This document shows, in pieces, positions 27,001-35,168 of a stretch of 64,000 bases of DNA. The notes under the pieces were generated by a model, which searched no databases, was not told where the DNA came from, and was given only the letters and a program-made list of their open reading frames with translations. The stretch's first letter is position 1, and each line of letters begins with the position of its first letter. A program made the position numbers and the translations under genes. The DNA comes from Gp1-AA145 sp963757135 (GTDB lineage Bacteria > Acidobacteriota > Terriglobia > Terriglobales > Acidobacteriaceae). The stretch covers positions 558,001 to 622,000 of the forward strand of contig CAVWQE010000006.1 of the NCBI GenBank assembly GCA_963757135.1. Direction: 5' to 3'.

Positions 27001-28278
27001 CCCGCTGACCTCGAGCCCTAATTGCGCTGGTCCCTGGGCATTGAAATTGTCGCAGCCTGCCGAACCACCGTCGCCCGAGGAGAGCATTACCGTGATGCCC
27101 TGCGCCGCCGCCTGCTGCCACAAAACGCTGTAGAACTGATTACCCGTCGTGCCTAGATGAAGCTCACAAATCCCATAACTCTCGCTCATCACCGGAGCGA
27201 GATTGTTGTCGACGATGTAGAGAGCCGACAAGTCAATCCCCAAGGTGGTCTCGGTGGTCTCAGAGACGACGAAATCAACACTGGCACCCTTCGCCACTGC
27301 CCCCGACCACTGCACATCGAGGTCGGCTTCCGTTTCTTCACCGTTGATAATTCCCGGCGCAGGACCGTTGTGAATGATGTTAAGCACAGGGCCGCCAGGT
27401 TGTCCGTAGGCAGGCAGGCCAAAGAAGTTGCGGAAGTCGGTGACATCCTGCGGATTGATGTCGGTTTCGCCGACGATGGCGACGGTCTGACCCGCTCCGT
27501 CAATGGCAGGAGTTGCATTCCACGAATTCGCGACGTCGTAGATGGTCGCAAAGTCGTACGGACCGACGCCATAGCAGTGCGACAGTACCCCGCAATTTCC
27601 GCCGAGCGTGAACTGGGGCTGCGGAGATGTGATTTGCCCATCCGCCTTGGTACGCGTCATGACGCCGGCGACACGACTGAAGCGCTGCGCTTTGAAATCG
27701 TTCAGCGCGCGGATGCCCGCAACCGCAGGCGCAAGCGCGGCGGGAATTTGCGGGTCGCTCGCATTCGCCCAGTGGTATTCGCCATTCACCAGATACTGAT
27801 GGACCTGAGTGTTGAAAGCGCCTTCGATTTGCCCTTCGGTGCCGGCGAACTCGACCACGCTTTTCCCGCGCGAGATGTGATTGACCTGCAATCCGTGAGA
27901 CTGCAGCCACGCGGTTACAGTCTGTACGTCCTGGTCAGAGGGACCGAATGCGTTGCCGAACTCATCCGGCGTGAGCCAATGGTGGTAGTTCGGAGAAGCT
28001 TTGTCCTGCTGATCATCTAGAAACTTGCGTAAGGCGTAGTCCTGCTGCGGACTGTGCTTCAGGACCAGGAGCATGCGGTTCAGCTGCAGGTTGGGCGGCG
28101 CCTGCCCCAGATCGAATTGCGGTTGCGCAAAAGGATGGGTGTTGCCGCGCAGTGTGACGAGCTGACTTTCGTCAATTGGTTTGGTGATGAGCGGCCGCTG
28201 CGCAACCTGCTGGGCCCGCAACAGGAAGGAAATGAAGATGAAGCACAAACATCCCAACCGCCGAAGACAAGTCCCCAT
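24025..28278 (-). CDS. Secreted S53 (sedolisin/kumamolisin) peptidase with Ig-like and Fn3 domains
   Basis: A serine-carboxyl peptidase of about 1417 residues from the ATG at 28278 (GGTGGGG upstream; the open frame extends five codons further). After a signal sequence comes the pro-kumamolisin domain (HWLTPDEFGNAFGPSDQDV). The catalytic domain has the Glu/Asp pair in EADLDVQWSGAVA, and Ser in GVGGTSASSPAFAGI with the late Ca site (GYDLATGMGSVDVG). Several Ig-like repeats (TYTVTAHYAGDPTFGGSDSA, YTIKVAYSGDGNYQPTNSVV) follow, then a hydrophobic segment with LGAGC, 17 glycines, an Fn3 domain (PPAAPTSLTAAAISSSAINL) and a short beta tail. It is secreted or anchored and active at acid pH as a family trait. 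A terminator follows. Confidence 0.9.
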   Translation of the reverse strand: MGTCLRRLGCLCFIFISFLLRAQQVAQRPLITKPIDESQLVTLRGNTHPFAQPQFDLGQAPPNLQLNRMLLVLKHSPQQDYALRKFLDDQQDKASPNYHHWLTPDEFGNAFGPSDQDVQTVTAWLQSHGLQVNHISRGKSVVEFAGTEGQIEGAFNTQVHQYLVNGEYHWANASDPQIPAALAPAVAGIRALNDFKAQRFSRVAGVMTRTKADGQITSPQPQFTLGGNCGVLSHCYGVGPYDFATIYDVANSWNATPAIDGAGQTVAIVGETDINPQDVTDFRNFFGLPAYGQPGGPVLNIIHNGPAPGIINGEETEADLDVQWSGAVAKGASVDFVVSETTETTLGIDLSALYIVDNNLAPVMSESYGICELHLGTTGNQFYSVLWQQAAAQGITVMLSSGDGGSAGCDNFNAQGPAQLGLEVSGFASTPYNVAVGGTDFNDWTNSSASTYWSLTNAATTQASALKYIPETTWDDNCTNPVFGTLGFSTNAETNCNNSQLINAGFVNILGGSGGRSKCISSDGQTPSTCTGGYPKPSWQVAPGVPSDNVRDLPDISLYAASGSPSGSFYVVCEADAVGGGSSCDPNNPNTNFLGVGGTSASSPAFAGIMALVNQKTQARQGNANFVLYKLASQHPTVFHDITTGTIAVPCLTGSPDCTTSHAGDQYGILSGFSTGPGYDLATGMGSVDVGLLLQNWTLATFRPSTTTLSLSPTTNLTHGQSVSVTASVAPSTGTGTPGGDVSLLTSTGVSVDGFTLSGGQISGNTSLLPGGTYTVTAHYAGDPTFGGSDSAPVSVTVGKENSSAQLQLETYDWQGNPVNPNATTAVYGSPYFLRVNILNSHSVACLPNPFGQAGCPTGSVALTDNGSVLDAGAFPLNSLGYTEDFTIQLPGGSNSVKAQYPGDNSFNASSTTTTFNITPAATVLGSTAACCFQVNASFSANTFIQAQSSGVAPTGTITLFANGNVIPGSSSIAPSGSSGYPPTVSANASFIASSAPFLNPGSYTIKVAYSGDGNYQPTNSVVATQYVQCPPPVVTFKSSLSSVNAGSSVALIATVVGCSKTIAPTGTISFSEVAGNQQLPGSVSYTTITDPNTGNLALRGTINITPAYTDNYGATYSGDVNYPMAGGGTSQVLPVNGNDFTLLAPQNPASIVAGNSAIYDLFVGVQSNTAPVSFGPNACSGLPAETTCTVFFDPVSATQTVNLWISTTASNRALHGKPSARNSRYLWLSSTLPFAAILLIGYRRNVNNRLLSRLSLIMLLVLGAGCGGGTGSGGGGGGGGGGGGGGGGGTPPAAPTSLTAAAISSSAINLGWFPSAGATSYTVYRSTSSGFTPSSSNQIANTNQSSFYPDSGLTPATTYYYALKAVNGSGSSVPSNQASGTTQVFDPGTPVGTYNITVTATAGAISHSVNVTLTVQ

Positions 28279-28463
28279 AGTTCGACACCCCACCGGAAGA
28301 CTGGAAGTAAATTCCGAAAGCCGTGCCTTGCTCTAAAACTCAGAGTCGCAACAGAGGGGAAGGTCCAGCAACTCTGGATGAAGAATATTGCTCTATCAGT
28401 TATGTCTCGTCAAGGAAATTTATGCACCACTAATGGTGCCGCGAGGAACGTGCCCCAATGTTA
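28279..28463. other. Upstream region of the S53 gene
   Basis: This 185-base stretch should hold the promoter of the peptidase gene. I see no strong -35/-10 pair, repeat or small gene in it. It is more AT-rich than the coding parts. Together with the next features it is part of a 700-base stretch with only small elements. Confidence 0.4.
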
Positions 28464-28598
28464 CTAGCGGCTCTGGTGCAAGGGTGGCTCAGGCTCAACC
28501 GCATGGTTGCGGTTGAGGGCCACGTAGAGGATGGCTGCGATCATGAGAATCAGGGCGGCGATAATGGCGACCGGCTTGGAGCGGCTGCGGACCAGCAT
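28464..28598 (-). CDS. Possible 44-residue single-helix membrane protein
   Basis: From the ATG at 28598: a basic start (MLVRSRSKP) then one membrane helix (VAIIAALILMIAAILYVAL) and a short polar tail. An upstream ATG at 28664 would give 66 residues. No good ribosome-binding site. It lies downstream of the tRNA on the same strand. Confidence 0.4.
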   Translation of the reverse strand: MLVRSRSKPVAIIAALILMIAAILYVALNRNHAVEPEPPLHQSR

Positions 28599-28677
28599 GA
28601 TCTGATTTGGATGCAAGGCCTTACGAGGAGAAAACTGGATTCCCGCGAGAAACGAAGGGGACAAGGACGCTAAGTGG

Positions 28678-28750
28678 AGGCCCCTTCCGGACTCGAACCG
28701 GAACCGCAGGTTTAGGAAACCTGAGCTCTATCCTGTTGAGCTAAGGGGCC
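28678..28750 (-). tRNA. tRNA-Arg (anticodon CCU)
   Basis: Complete cloverleaf read on the minus strand. The acceptor stem GGCCCCT pairs with AGGGGCC; the D-arm is GCTC/GAGC; the anticodon arm CAGGT-TTCCTAA-ACCTG gives anticodon CCU for the AGG codon; the T-arm is TCCGG/CCGGA with loop TTCGAGT. A CCA end is encoded (28675-28677). The discriminator base would be U, unusual for arginine tRNA. Half of it is duplicated just upstream. Confidence 0.93.
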
Positions 28751-28766
28751 GAATTTTTGTTCTCTC

Positions 28767-28837
28767 GAGATCCCTCGCTACGCTCGGGATTTCGGCAGCG
28801 GGCTCCCGCTGCGCTAACGCCCGCTAGTCGCCTCAAC
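28767..28837. repeat. Repeat copy 1 next to the tRNA
   Basis: A 71-base element opening TCCCTCGCTACGCTCGGGAT and holding a perfect hairpin with 8-base arms GCAGCGGG / CCCGCTGC (28795-28812). A diverged, shorter copy is at 28883-28944. Confidence 0.7.
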
Positions 28838-28867
28838 CTGAGCTCTATCCTGTTGAACTGAGGGGCC
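28835..28867 (-). pseudogene. Truncated duplicate of the tRNA-Arg 5' half
   Basis: 33 bases match the 5' half of the tRNA-Arg gene (28718-28750) at 31 positions, covering the acceptor 5' strand, D-arm and the start of the anticodon arm, and then break off. It cannot fold as a tRNA. It sits between the two copies of the neighbouring repeat, so the pair was probably made by tandem duplication. Confidence 0.75.
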
Positions 28868-28882
28868 TGTTTACAAACTTTT

Positions 28883-28944
28883 GAGGTCCCTCGCTATGCT
28901 CGGGATTTCGGCAGCGGGCTCAAACGCTCGCTTACCGCCTCAAC
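28883..28944. repeat. Repeat copy 2 next to the tRNA
   Basis: Second copy of the element at 28767, sharing TCGGGATTTCGGCAGCGGGC and the ending CCTCAAC, but lacking about nine bases of the hairpin loop side. Confidence 0.65.
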
Positions 28945-28980
28945 TTACAGTTTATCAGCGCCGCACCTGCGCGTCGCTTC

Positions 28981-31053
28981 TCACTTCGGCAGCGCAAACG
29001 CCACATACACTCCACCCGATTTCGAGCGGGGATCCTTGCCTCCTCCGGCAGCGATTGCGACGTATTGGCGGCCATCAATTTCGTACGTGATCGGCGTAGC
29101 ATTGCCGGAGAATGGCAGCGTGGTCTCCCACAAGAGTTCGCCGGTTGCTTTGTCAAAGGCGCGGAATTTCTTGTCGTAGTTGGTTGCGCCGATGAACAGC
29201 AGTCCTCCAGCGGTAACAATCGGGCCGCCATAATTATCTGTGCCGGTATCCTTAAGTCCCTGGGCCGCTAATTCCGGAAATTCGCCCAGAGGAATCTTCC
29301 ACGCGTACTCGCCGGTATTCAGGTTGATGGCACTCAGTGTTCCCCAGGGTGGCGTGACCGCAGGATAGCCCTCGGGGTCAAGAAACCGCTTATATCCAGA
29401 AAAGCGAAATCTCATATTCGGCGCCGGTTCTGTCGGCGACGGCATCTCTTTTTGACCGTACACCAGATAGTTCACCAACGAGTGCACCTGCTCGGGCGAG
29501 ATGTTGGCAAATGCCGGCATCCGGCCTCCACCTTTTTGTATCGTGTCGGCGATAGCCTGACGAGTGAGTCTCTCGCCGACTCCGACCAGGGACGGGAAAT
29601 TCGGCGGCGATCCGCTCATATCATCACGATGGCAGATGCTGCATTGCGACTGATAAAGGCCCTGCGCAGTCGACTCGTTGCCGGTGTTCTCAGCCAGCGC
29701 CGCTGTCCACGGAACATCGTTGGAGTTGATGTAGATGATTCCAGTTTCGGGGTCGACCGCCGGGCCGCCCCACTCTGCGCCGCCGTCGAAACCGGGGAAG
29801 ATAACGGTTTCTTTGCCCACCCCGAGCGGAACAAATTGACCCTCGCTGCGCAGCAAATGGAATTGATCAACTGCCCATTTATGCGCTTCCGGAGTGCGGT
29901 TAGTCAGTATGTCTTCGGTCAGAAGCTGGCGCGCGTAGGGCGCGGGCTTCGTCGGGAGTGACTGCTCATCGGCGGCGCCCTCACCCGGCAAATCGCTTTT
30001 CGGATACTTACGCGATTGCAGGCGAAATAACGGCTTCCCGCTGGCACGATCGAAGAGGTAAACGAATCCCTGCTTGCTGGTTTGGGCGACCGCCGGAACG
30101 CTTTTGCCGTCGTGCTGCACGGTCAACAGGACCGGATGAGCCGGAAAATCCCGATCCCAGATGTCGTGCTTCACGCCCTGGAAATGCCAGATGCGCTCGC
30201 CGGTTTCGGCGTTCAGGGCAATGAGGCAGTTGGCAAACAGATTGTCACCGATGCGGTTGCCGCCATAAAAATCAAATGCCGCCGAGCCAGTGGGCACGTA
30301 CAGAATTCCAGTCTTCGGATCGAGTGCCATCCCCGCCCAATTGTTGGCAGCGCCCACGTTTTTCCAAGAGTCCTTCGACCAGGTTTCATAACCGAATTCC
30401 CCTGGGTGCGGAATGGTGTGAAAGCTCCAGCGGAGCTTTCCGGTGTGAACGTCGTAGGCGCGAATATCACCAGGAGGCGCAGGCAAAGTTTCAGGATCGC
30501 GGCCACCGACGATAAGCAGATCTTTGTAAACCACGGCTGGACTGGTCAGCGCAACGAAGGTGGTCGCGGGATCGCGGCCGAGATTTTCGCGCAGATCAAT
30601 TCTGCCGTGGTCGCCGAAATCGGCTTCTGCCAGGCCAGTATCCGCGTTGAGCTCATAGACAAAGTTCATCACGCCAACGATGATGCGGTGATCGTTGCCG
30701 CTTTCCCAATACGCCAAACCGCGATCCGGCTGCGTGCCTATGACGCCCGAATCGAAGTTCCACTTCAGCTTCCCGGTGGCAGCGTCGAGGGCGAATATTT
30801 TTTGCGACGGCGAAATGCCGTAAAGAACTCCGCGCACCACGATGGGAGTGGTCTGTAGACCGCCGGTTTCGCCGGTGTCGAAGCTCCACGCAACCTGAAG
30901 CTGCTTCACATTGGTGCGATTGATCTGCGCGAGCGAAGAGTAGTGCTGCGCTTCGGGAGAACCGCCGTACGCCGGCCAATCTTGATTGGCCTGATCTTTG
31001 GCCTGAGCTAGCGCAAAAGACAAAGGTGCGAGAACAACAAGGATCAAAAGCAT
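28981..31053 (-). CDS. PQQ-dependent dehydrogenase with inserted cytochrome c domain
   Basis: Periplasmic quinoprotein of 690 residues that would oxidize a sugar or alcohol and pass electrons to heme. Beta-propeller blades carry the PQQ-repeat pattern (FALDAATGKLKWNFDSG, LNAETGERIWHFQGV, FDKATGELLWETTLP). A cytochrome c domain with CSICH at about residue 475 and a Met ligand candidate (GGRMPAFANIS) is inserted before the last blades, as in acidobacterial and proteobacterial membrane-type glucose/alcohol dehydrogenases. I start at the ATG at 31053, which gives a clean signal peptide (MLLILVVLAPLSFALAQA); the upstream 42 codons run through a dispersed repeat. No PQQ synthesis genes are in the window. 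Confidence 0.85.
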   Translation of the reverse strand: MLLILVVLAPLSFALAQAKDQANQDWPAYGGSPEAQHYSSLAQINRTNVKQLQVAWSFDTGETGGLQTTPIVVRGVLYGISPSQKIFALDAATGKLKWNFDSGVIGTQPDRGLAYWESGNDHRIIVGVMNFVYELNADTGLAEADFGDHGRIDLRENLGRDPATTFVALTSPAVVYKDLLIVGGRDPETLPAPPGDIRAYDVHTGKLRWSFHTIPHPGEFGYETWSKDSWKNVGAANNWAGMALDPKTGILYVPTGSAAFDFYGGNRIGDNLFANCLIALNAETGERIWHFQGVKHDIWDRDFPAHPVLLTVQHDGKSVPAVAQTSKQGFVYLFDRASGKPLFRLQSRKYPKSDLPGEGAADEQSLPTKPAPYARQLLTEDILTNRTPEAHKWAVDQFHLLRSEGQFVPLGVGKETVIFPGFDGGAEWGGPAVDPETGIIYINSNDVPWTAALAENTGNESTAQGLYQSQCSICHRDDMSGSPPNFPSLVGVGERLTRQAIADTIQKGGGRMPAFANISPEQVHSLVNYLVYGQKEMPSPTEPAPNMRFRFSGYKRFLDPEGYPAVTPPWGTLSAINLNTGEYAWKIPLGEFPELAAQGLKDTGTDNYGGPIVTAGGLLFIGATNYDKKFRAFDKATGELLWETTLPFSGNATPITYEIDGRQYVAIAAGGGKDPRSKSGGVYVAFALPK

Positions 31054-31085
31054 TAACCACAGAGGACACAGAGGTTCACGGAGGA
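31054..31085. repeat. Dispersed repeat, CACAGAGACACAGAG family
   Basis: Reads TTAACCACAGAGGACACAGA, then GGTTCACGGAGG, on the plus strand, directly in front of the quinoprotein start. It keeps the reading frame open upstream and can mislead start choice. Confidence 0.6.
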
Positions 31086-31189
31086 AAATGAGAGAACTTA
31101 TTACTGGTTCTTGCCGGTTAAGAAGATTTTCAAATGGGGGTTGAAATGAAAGAGTCGCCCGAGACGATGTTTGGGTCACGCATTGCGTT

Positions 31190-31855
31190 TTACGCGAAGC
31201 GTTGTATGCAGGTCAAGTGCGGAGCACCGAATTCACGATCAGTTGCATTTGCGTGCTTGCCCACAATATCGAACTCCACGCGAATTTCGTCCTTCACCTT
31301 CACCGAGCCGCCGGCAATACTGACCGGTGTCATGCCGAAATCTTTCTGCTTCAATACTGCCGAACCGTGGTAATGCCCCTTCTCGCCCTGAACATCCACT
31401 TTCACGGGATGGGTCTGGCCATGCAGAGTGAGTTCGCCGTTGACCGTCCACTTTCCTTCACCGGCGCGTTCAACGCTCGTCGAGTGGAACTTGATGTCTT
31501 GAAATTTGTCGCTGTCGAGGACTTTAGGACCGAGCATAGTGGCCTGGATCTGCGAGCGTTCCGAGGCTGAAACGCCGGGATCGACCACGCGCAGCGTGCG
31601 CGCGTCCACGCTAAGCTCGACAGCTTGCTTATCTTCGTCGAAGCTGCCTTGCCGGATGGGCGCATTGATCTCATGGTCGTGCGCAAAGGCTGAAAAGAGG
31701 CCGGTTTTATATACGCGGAGAGTTAGGGTCGAGTGTTCAACATCTATATCCGCGGTGGCGGCGTGCGCAGGCTGAAAGTGCCCGGTGAGAGCGGAGACGA
31801 CGAGCATCAGAGCGAAGTCCCTAATCCGACGTGGTCCGCTTGCGGCTGCAATCAT
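31190..31855 (-). CDS. YceI-family periplasmic protein
   Basis: A 221-residue lipocalin-like protein with a signal peptide (FALMLVVSALTGHFQPAHA). The YceI pattern is seen in DVEHSTLTLRVYKTGLFSAF, then DSDKFQDIKFHSTSV, NGELTLHGQTHPV and KQKDFGMTPVS. Family members bind isoprenoid-like lipids; the ligand here is unknown. I use the ATG at 31855 with GAGGAG seven bases upstream; the longer frame starts with TTG at 31870. It follows upstream of the quinoprotein on the same strand, with a 136-base gap. Confidence 0.88.
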   Translation of the reverse strand: MIAAASGPRRIRDFALMLVVSALTGHFQPAHAATADIDVEHSTLTLRVYKTGLFSAFAHDHEINAPIRQGSFDEDKQAVELSVDARTLRVVDPGVSASERSQIQATMLGPKVLDSDKFQDIKFHSTSVERAGEGKWTVNGELTLHGQTHPVKVDVQGEKGHYHGSAVLKQKDFGMTPVSIAGGSVKVKDEIRVEFDIVGKHANATDREFGAPHLTCIQRFA

Positions 31856-31955
31856 GTGCGAACTCCTCAATCCGGATTATTGCAGAGGTCAGCCCGTTCG
31901 AATCACTGGAGACAACAAAGTCACAATCTGTTTGCAAATTGGAGACGAGTCGGCA

Positions 31956-33437
31956 TCAGTTTTCACTCGGCTCCGGCGGCTCCTGCCTATCTCCGCCGTG
32001 AGATATCTTGGGAACTCCGGGAACAGGAGGCGGCGTCGGAACCCCTGAACGAATTTCAATCGTGCCGTGCTCGTTGCTGATCATCATGCGCGTTCCGCCG
32101 CCATTGACGGACCCTGTAGCAGTTGAATGATCGTCCCCGTTTTGAATTTTCAGAGAATCGAAATCCGATTGAATCTCGCCGTCTCGCGCCTGCGCGTCCA
32201 ACTGGAAGCCGGCTTTTAACGGTACATAGATCCGGATGTCGCCCTTCCTGTTCTTAACTTCCATGTTCCCCAGCTTGTTCACATGGATTTCAATCGTCCC
32301 GTTTTCATTTTCGAGACGCACATCGCTGGTGACGCCGCTGAGCATGATGTCCTTGGAACGCGTGCGGAGCCGAAGCGGCCCGGAAACACCATTAGCTTCG
32401 AGATCGCCGGAATCGAGATTCAGGTAGCCGTCGAGCTTGGTGAAGTCCATGTCGGTGCGGCTGCTTTTGAAAGTAACCGGTTTAGCGATATGGGAGAGTT
32501 TCACACTCTCCATGAAGTCACCGTCCAGGCGCACGGTGCCCTTGATGTCTTCGAGCGAAACGTCGTTAGCCCGCCCTTGGATCGTAACGTCGGAACTGAT
32601 CTGCGAAAGCCGCGTGGAGCTGTGATCAAGGTTTACAGTTGCGGCGCCGTTCAGGTCAGTAATAGAGACATCGCCGTCCTGGCTGGTAACGTCCGCATTG
32701 CCGTCCCGTCCCATAATGCTGATGTCGCCATGATGAGTAGAAACTACAGCCGTAGCTTTCCGCGGCACTGCAATATCAAGATCACTGCTCACCCAATGGT
32801 CACCCGCACCGTGAGTGTTCGCGTCCACAGTTACCACCTGACCGCTGACGCTTACTTGAGGGCGCGTAGATTTATTCCAGCCGTTGGCTTGTTCTTCACG
32901 GTCCGCCCGCACGCGCTTGTGCACGGTGACATGGATCTGATTGTCTTCCGACGTGGTGATATTAATCGCTCCGCGATCGCTGCTTACGTGCAAGCTACCG
33001 CCAGCAGGAAACGGCTGCTGCAGGTCGTCGCTGAAACTGTAAGTGTGTCCGCACCAGGGGAGATTGTCGGCATCGGAACCGTTGCACCACTCCTGGAAGT
33101 TCGGATTCCAACGATAAAACTCAGTCGCCCCAAGCCCTGCGATTACAAGGAAGATGATCAAAATGAATCCGCCCGCGCCAAGCCCTCTCGGGCGAACGCC
33201 AGCACGGTTGGCCTGCTGATACTCAATTAGTTTGACGACTCCCCACAAAATCAGCAGCAGCGGCCAATAATGCGCGAACATCCGGCCCCAGTTGTACCAG
33301 GGAATCATTCCGAGACTGCGCAACAGGAAAAAGACGCCGAGCACGATCAGCACCACGGGTCCGGCAAAGGAACGCGGCTGGCGCGGCGGCATAACCGGAG
33401 GCGGCGGTGGAGGAGGAGCTTGCACAGTGCTAGCCAT
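31956..33437 (-). CDS. DUF4097/LiaF-like membrane-anchored beta-helix protein
   Basis: A 493-residue protein. Near the N-terminus are three hydrophobic helices (VVLIVLGVFFLLRSLGMIPW, then YWPLLLILWGVVKLIEY), the DUF5668/LiaF-type membrane part, after a proline-rich start. Residues about 130-480 are a right-handed beta-helix-like repeat domain (DUF4097) with many xVxxxxGxxxI turns (KATAVVSTHHGDISIMGRDG). It is the last gene of a sigma/anti-sigma/B-box operon and overlaps the B-box gene by eight bases, so it is likely part of an envelope-stress response. Confidence 0.85.
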   Translation of the reverse strand: MASTVQAPPPPPPPVMPPRQPRSFAGPVVLIVLGVFFLLRSLGMIPWYNWGRMFAHYWPLLLILWGVVKLIEYQQANRAGVRPRGLGAGGFILIIFLVIAGLGATEFYRWNPNFQEWCNGSDADNLPWCGHTYSFSDDLQQPFPAGGSLHVSSDRGAINITTSEDNQIHVTVHKRVRADREEQANGWNKSTRPQVSVSGQVVTVDANTHGAGDHWVSSDLDIAVPRKATAVVSTHHGDISIMGRDGNADVTSQDGDVSITDLNGAATVNLDHSSTRLSQISSDVTIQGRANDVSLEDIKGTVRLDGDFMESVKLSHIAKPVTFKSSRTDMDFTKLDGYLNLDSGDLEANGVSGPLRLRTRSKDIMLSGVTSDVRLENENGTIEIHVNKLGNMEVKNRKGDIRIYVPLKAGFQLDAQARDGEIQSDFDSLKIQNGDDHSTATGSVNGGGTRMMISNEHGTIEIRSGVPTPPPVPGVPKISHGGDRQEPPEPSEN

Positions 33438-34347
33438 TTTTCACCTCGCTGCTTACCTCAGTCGGAGACTGCTGAGAAGGTGCTGCACCTGGCGGAGGCC
33501 CGGGGGGCGGCGACGGCGGCCCGCCAAGATACCCGCGCTCCATCAGCTTGAGAATACCGAGAACGAGAAGGATAACCGGCCAGGTATGTCCCCACGATGG
33601 ACCGTGAAGGTTTTCGATCAGCGACAGAACGCCAATCGTAACCAGGATTGCGGGACCTGCAATGCTGCGATTGCGGCAATCCGGACTTACCCGGCGCTTG
33701 GCATAGAGCCACACTCCAAGGAAAATGAGCGCCAGCGGCCAAATTCGATCTACTTCCAGGAACCAGACACCGAGGTTTTGAAGAAGAAACAGGACGCCCA
33801 GTCCAATCAGAACGATCGCGCCCATCGGAACGCCGCGAGTAAAGTCTTGCCGGTCTCCCGCGCTGAACATCGAACCTAAGCCAAACGGATCGGGAGCAGG
33901 CTGGCCTCCCTGAATCGCCTTCGCCGACCTGATCGCATCAAACAGTTGATAGAAATAGAATGCTGCGATGCTCAGACCGAACACTGTTCCCATGGCGTCG
34001 CTCGTGGCATGGCTTGCACCCACGATCAGCAGAACGAAAACGATGAGGTGCGCCAAGCCCTTGGCGTATTGTCCGCAATAAACAGCCCCCACACCGAATG
34101 GGAAAAATCCAGCCAGAATTCCCGCAACTGCAGGATGCGGACCGCTGGCAGGCTGCACCCGGCCTGCATAACCCGGAGCAGGTTGATAAGGCGATGGTGG
34201 CGGTGTGGTTCCGGCGACGCGTTCGGCGAGACAAGTCTCGCAATAGATCACGCCCATGACCGGGCGCGTGCAACTCGCACATAGCGGCTTTCCGCAAGTG
34301 CGGCAATAGGCGACGGCAGTATTTTGTGAATGATTGGCGCAGTTCAT
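33430..34347 (-). CDS. B-box zinc finger membrane protein
   Basis: A 305-residue protein. The N-terminal B-box-type zinc finger shows paired cysteines (YCRTCGKPLCASCTRPV and YCETC). Then come a proline-rich linker and about seven hydrophobic helices, with two LiaF-like units (PMGAIVLIGLGVLFLLQNLG and AGPAILVTIGVLSLIENLHG). The C-terminus is proline-rich. It overlaps the anti-sigma gene by ATGA and has AGGAGG upstream. It could bind other envelope-stress proteins; a precise role is not known. Confidence 0.82.
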   Translation of the reverse strand: MNCANHSQNTAVAYCRTCGKPLCASCTRPVMGVIYCETCLAERVAGTTPPPSPYQPAPGYAGRVQPASGPHPAVAGILAGFFPFGVGAVYCGQYAKGLAHLIVFVLLIVGASHATSDAMGTVFGLSIAAFYFYQLFDAIRSAKAIQGGQPAPDPFGLGSMFSAGDRQDFTRGVPMGAIVLIGLGVLFLLQNLGVWFLEVDRIWPLALIFLGVWLYAKRRVSPDCRNRSIAGPAILVTIGVLSLIENLHGPSWGHTWPVILLVLGILKLMERGYLGGPPSPPPGPPPGAAPSQQSPTEVSSEVKNG

Positions 34348-35168
34348 ACGAACCTCCTGTACGTGGCCCCATGCACTACAGGTGGATCCGCCGTTTCAGC
34401 GCATAACGCTGAAAACCCTGGTTCGGCCATCCCAACGCGCAGTAGGTCTGCATGTTGGGGACCCTGTTCATCAGTTAGAGAAGCGTACACCGTTACGCCT
34501 CCGCCCTGACTGTAGTTTCTTTCCTGTTTTTGATCGGGTTGTCCACTGGTGTTGTCTTTGTTCTCCTTGCGGTTGTGGTTGTTGTTCTCGCGGCGCGGCT
34601 CGGCGGGCGTTGTGGTCTGCTTGAATTGCCGCACGCGCGATTCGATTTCATATACGAAACGAATGTTCTCGTAATACTTCACCACTCGTCCAGACGCTTC
34701 ATAGTAAGACCGGCGAATGGTGCTGGGCCGCAGGCTCACGTGGCGCAGGTCGCCCAGTCTGACGCCCGCCAGGCTCAAGGAAACCGACAAGGTGAAGAAG
34801 GCCATGCCGAAGGACATGGCAAACCTCGGCTGCCGTGCCACTCCAACCACTGGAGCAACGATGAGGCTAGCCAACTCGCGCACGCGCTCGAACCAGGAAG
34901 CCTGGCCCGTCGCCTTCGCGGGACGCACTCCGCTGGTGCGCAGCAGAATGTTGGTCATTAGTTGTTCCGGGGGCTCGACTTCCTGCAGGGACTTCAGCCA
35001 GCCTCGGCCGGCTTCCGCCTCCTGCAGCAAAGGTCCGCAGACTCCGCACTCGCGGGAGTGGGCTTCAAAAGCTGTCAGCCTGTCGCCCGCGAGGGTGCCG
35101 TCAATGGCCTGGCTCAGCAGAGCGTCGAACTCTGAGCACTGCATTCCGTTATGTCCTTGGCCTGCCAT
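34344..35168 (-). CDS. Zinc-finger anti-sigma factor
   Basis: Membrane anti-sigma factor of 274 residues. The N-terminal zf-HC2 ZAS domain has HSRECGVCGPLL after a helix (CSEFDALLSQAIDG). A membrane helix is around FAMSFGMAFFTLSVSLSLAG. A periplasmic Asn/Lys/Gln-rich domain follows. It would hold the ECF sigma factor of the upstream gene inactive until a signal arrives. The sigma stop TGA overlaps the ATG at 35168 (TGATG); an in-frame ATG at 35144 is a second option. Confidence 0.88.
   Translation of the reverse strand: MAGQGHNGMQCSEFDALLSQAIDGTLAGDRLTAFEAHSRECGVCGPLLQEAEAGRGWLKSLQEVEPPEQLMTNILLRTSGVRPAKATGQASWFERVRELASLIVAPVVGVARQPRFAMSFGMAFFTLSVSLSLAGVRLGDLRHVSLRPSTIRRSYYEASGRVVKYYENIRFVYEIESRVRQFKQTTTPAEPRRENNNHNRKENKDNTSGQPDQKQERNYSQGGGVTVYASLTDEQGPQHADLLRVGMAEPGFSALCAETADPPVVHGATYRRFV

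Noticed and set aside
27157..28020. 287-codon plus-strand frame opposite the S53 peptidase
   Set aside because: It is antisense to the pro-domain and catalytic domain. The translation has no recognisable motif.
28835..28867. Second complete tRNA gene
   Set aside because: Only the 5' half is there. Anticodon loop, T-arm and 3' acceptor strand are missing.
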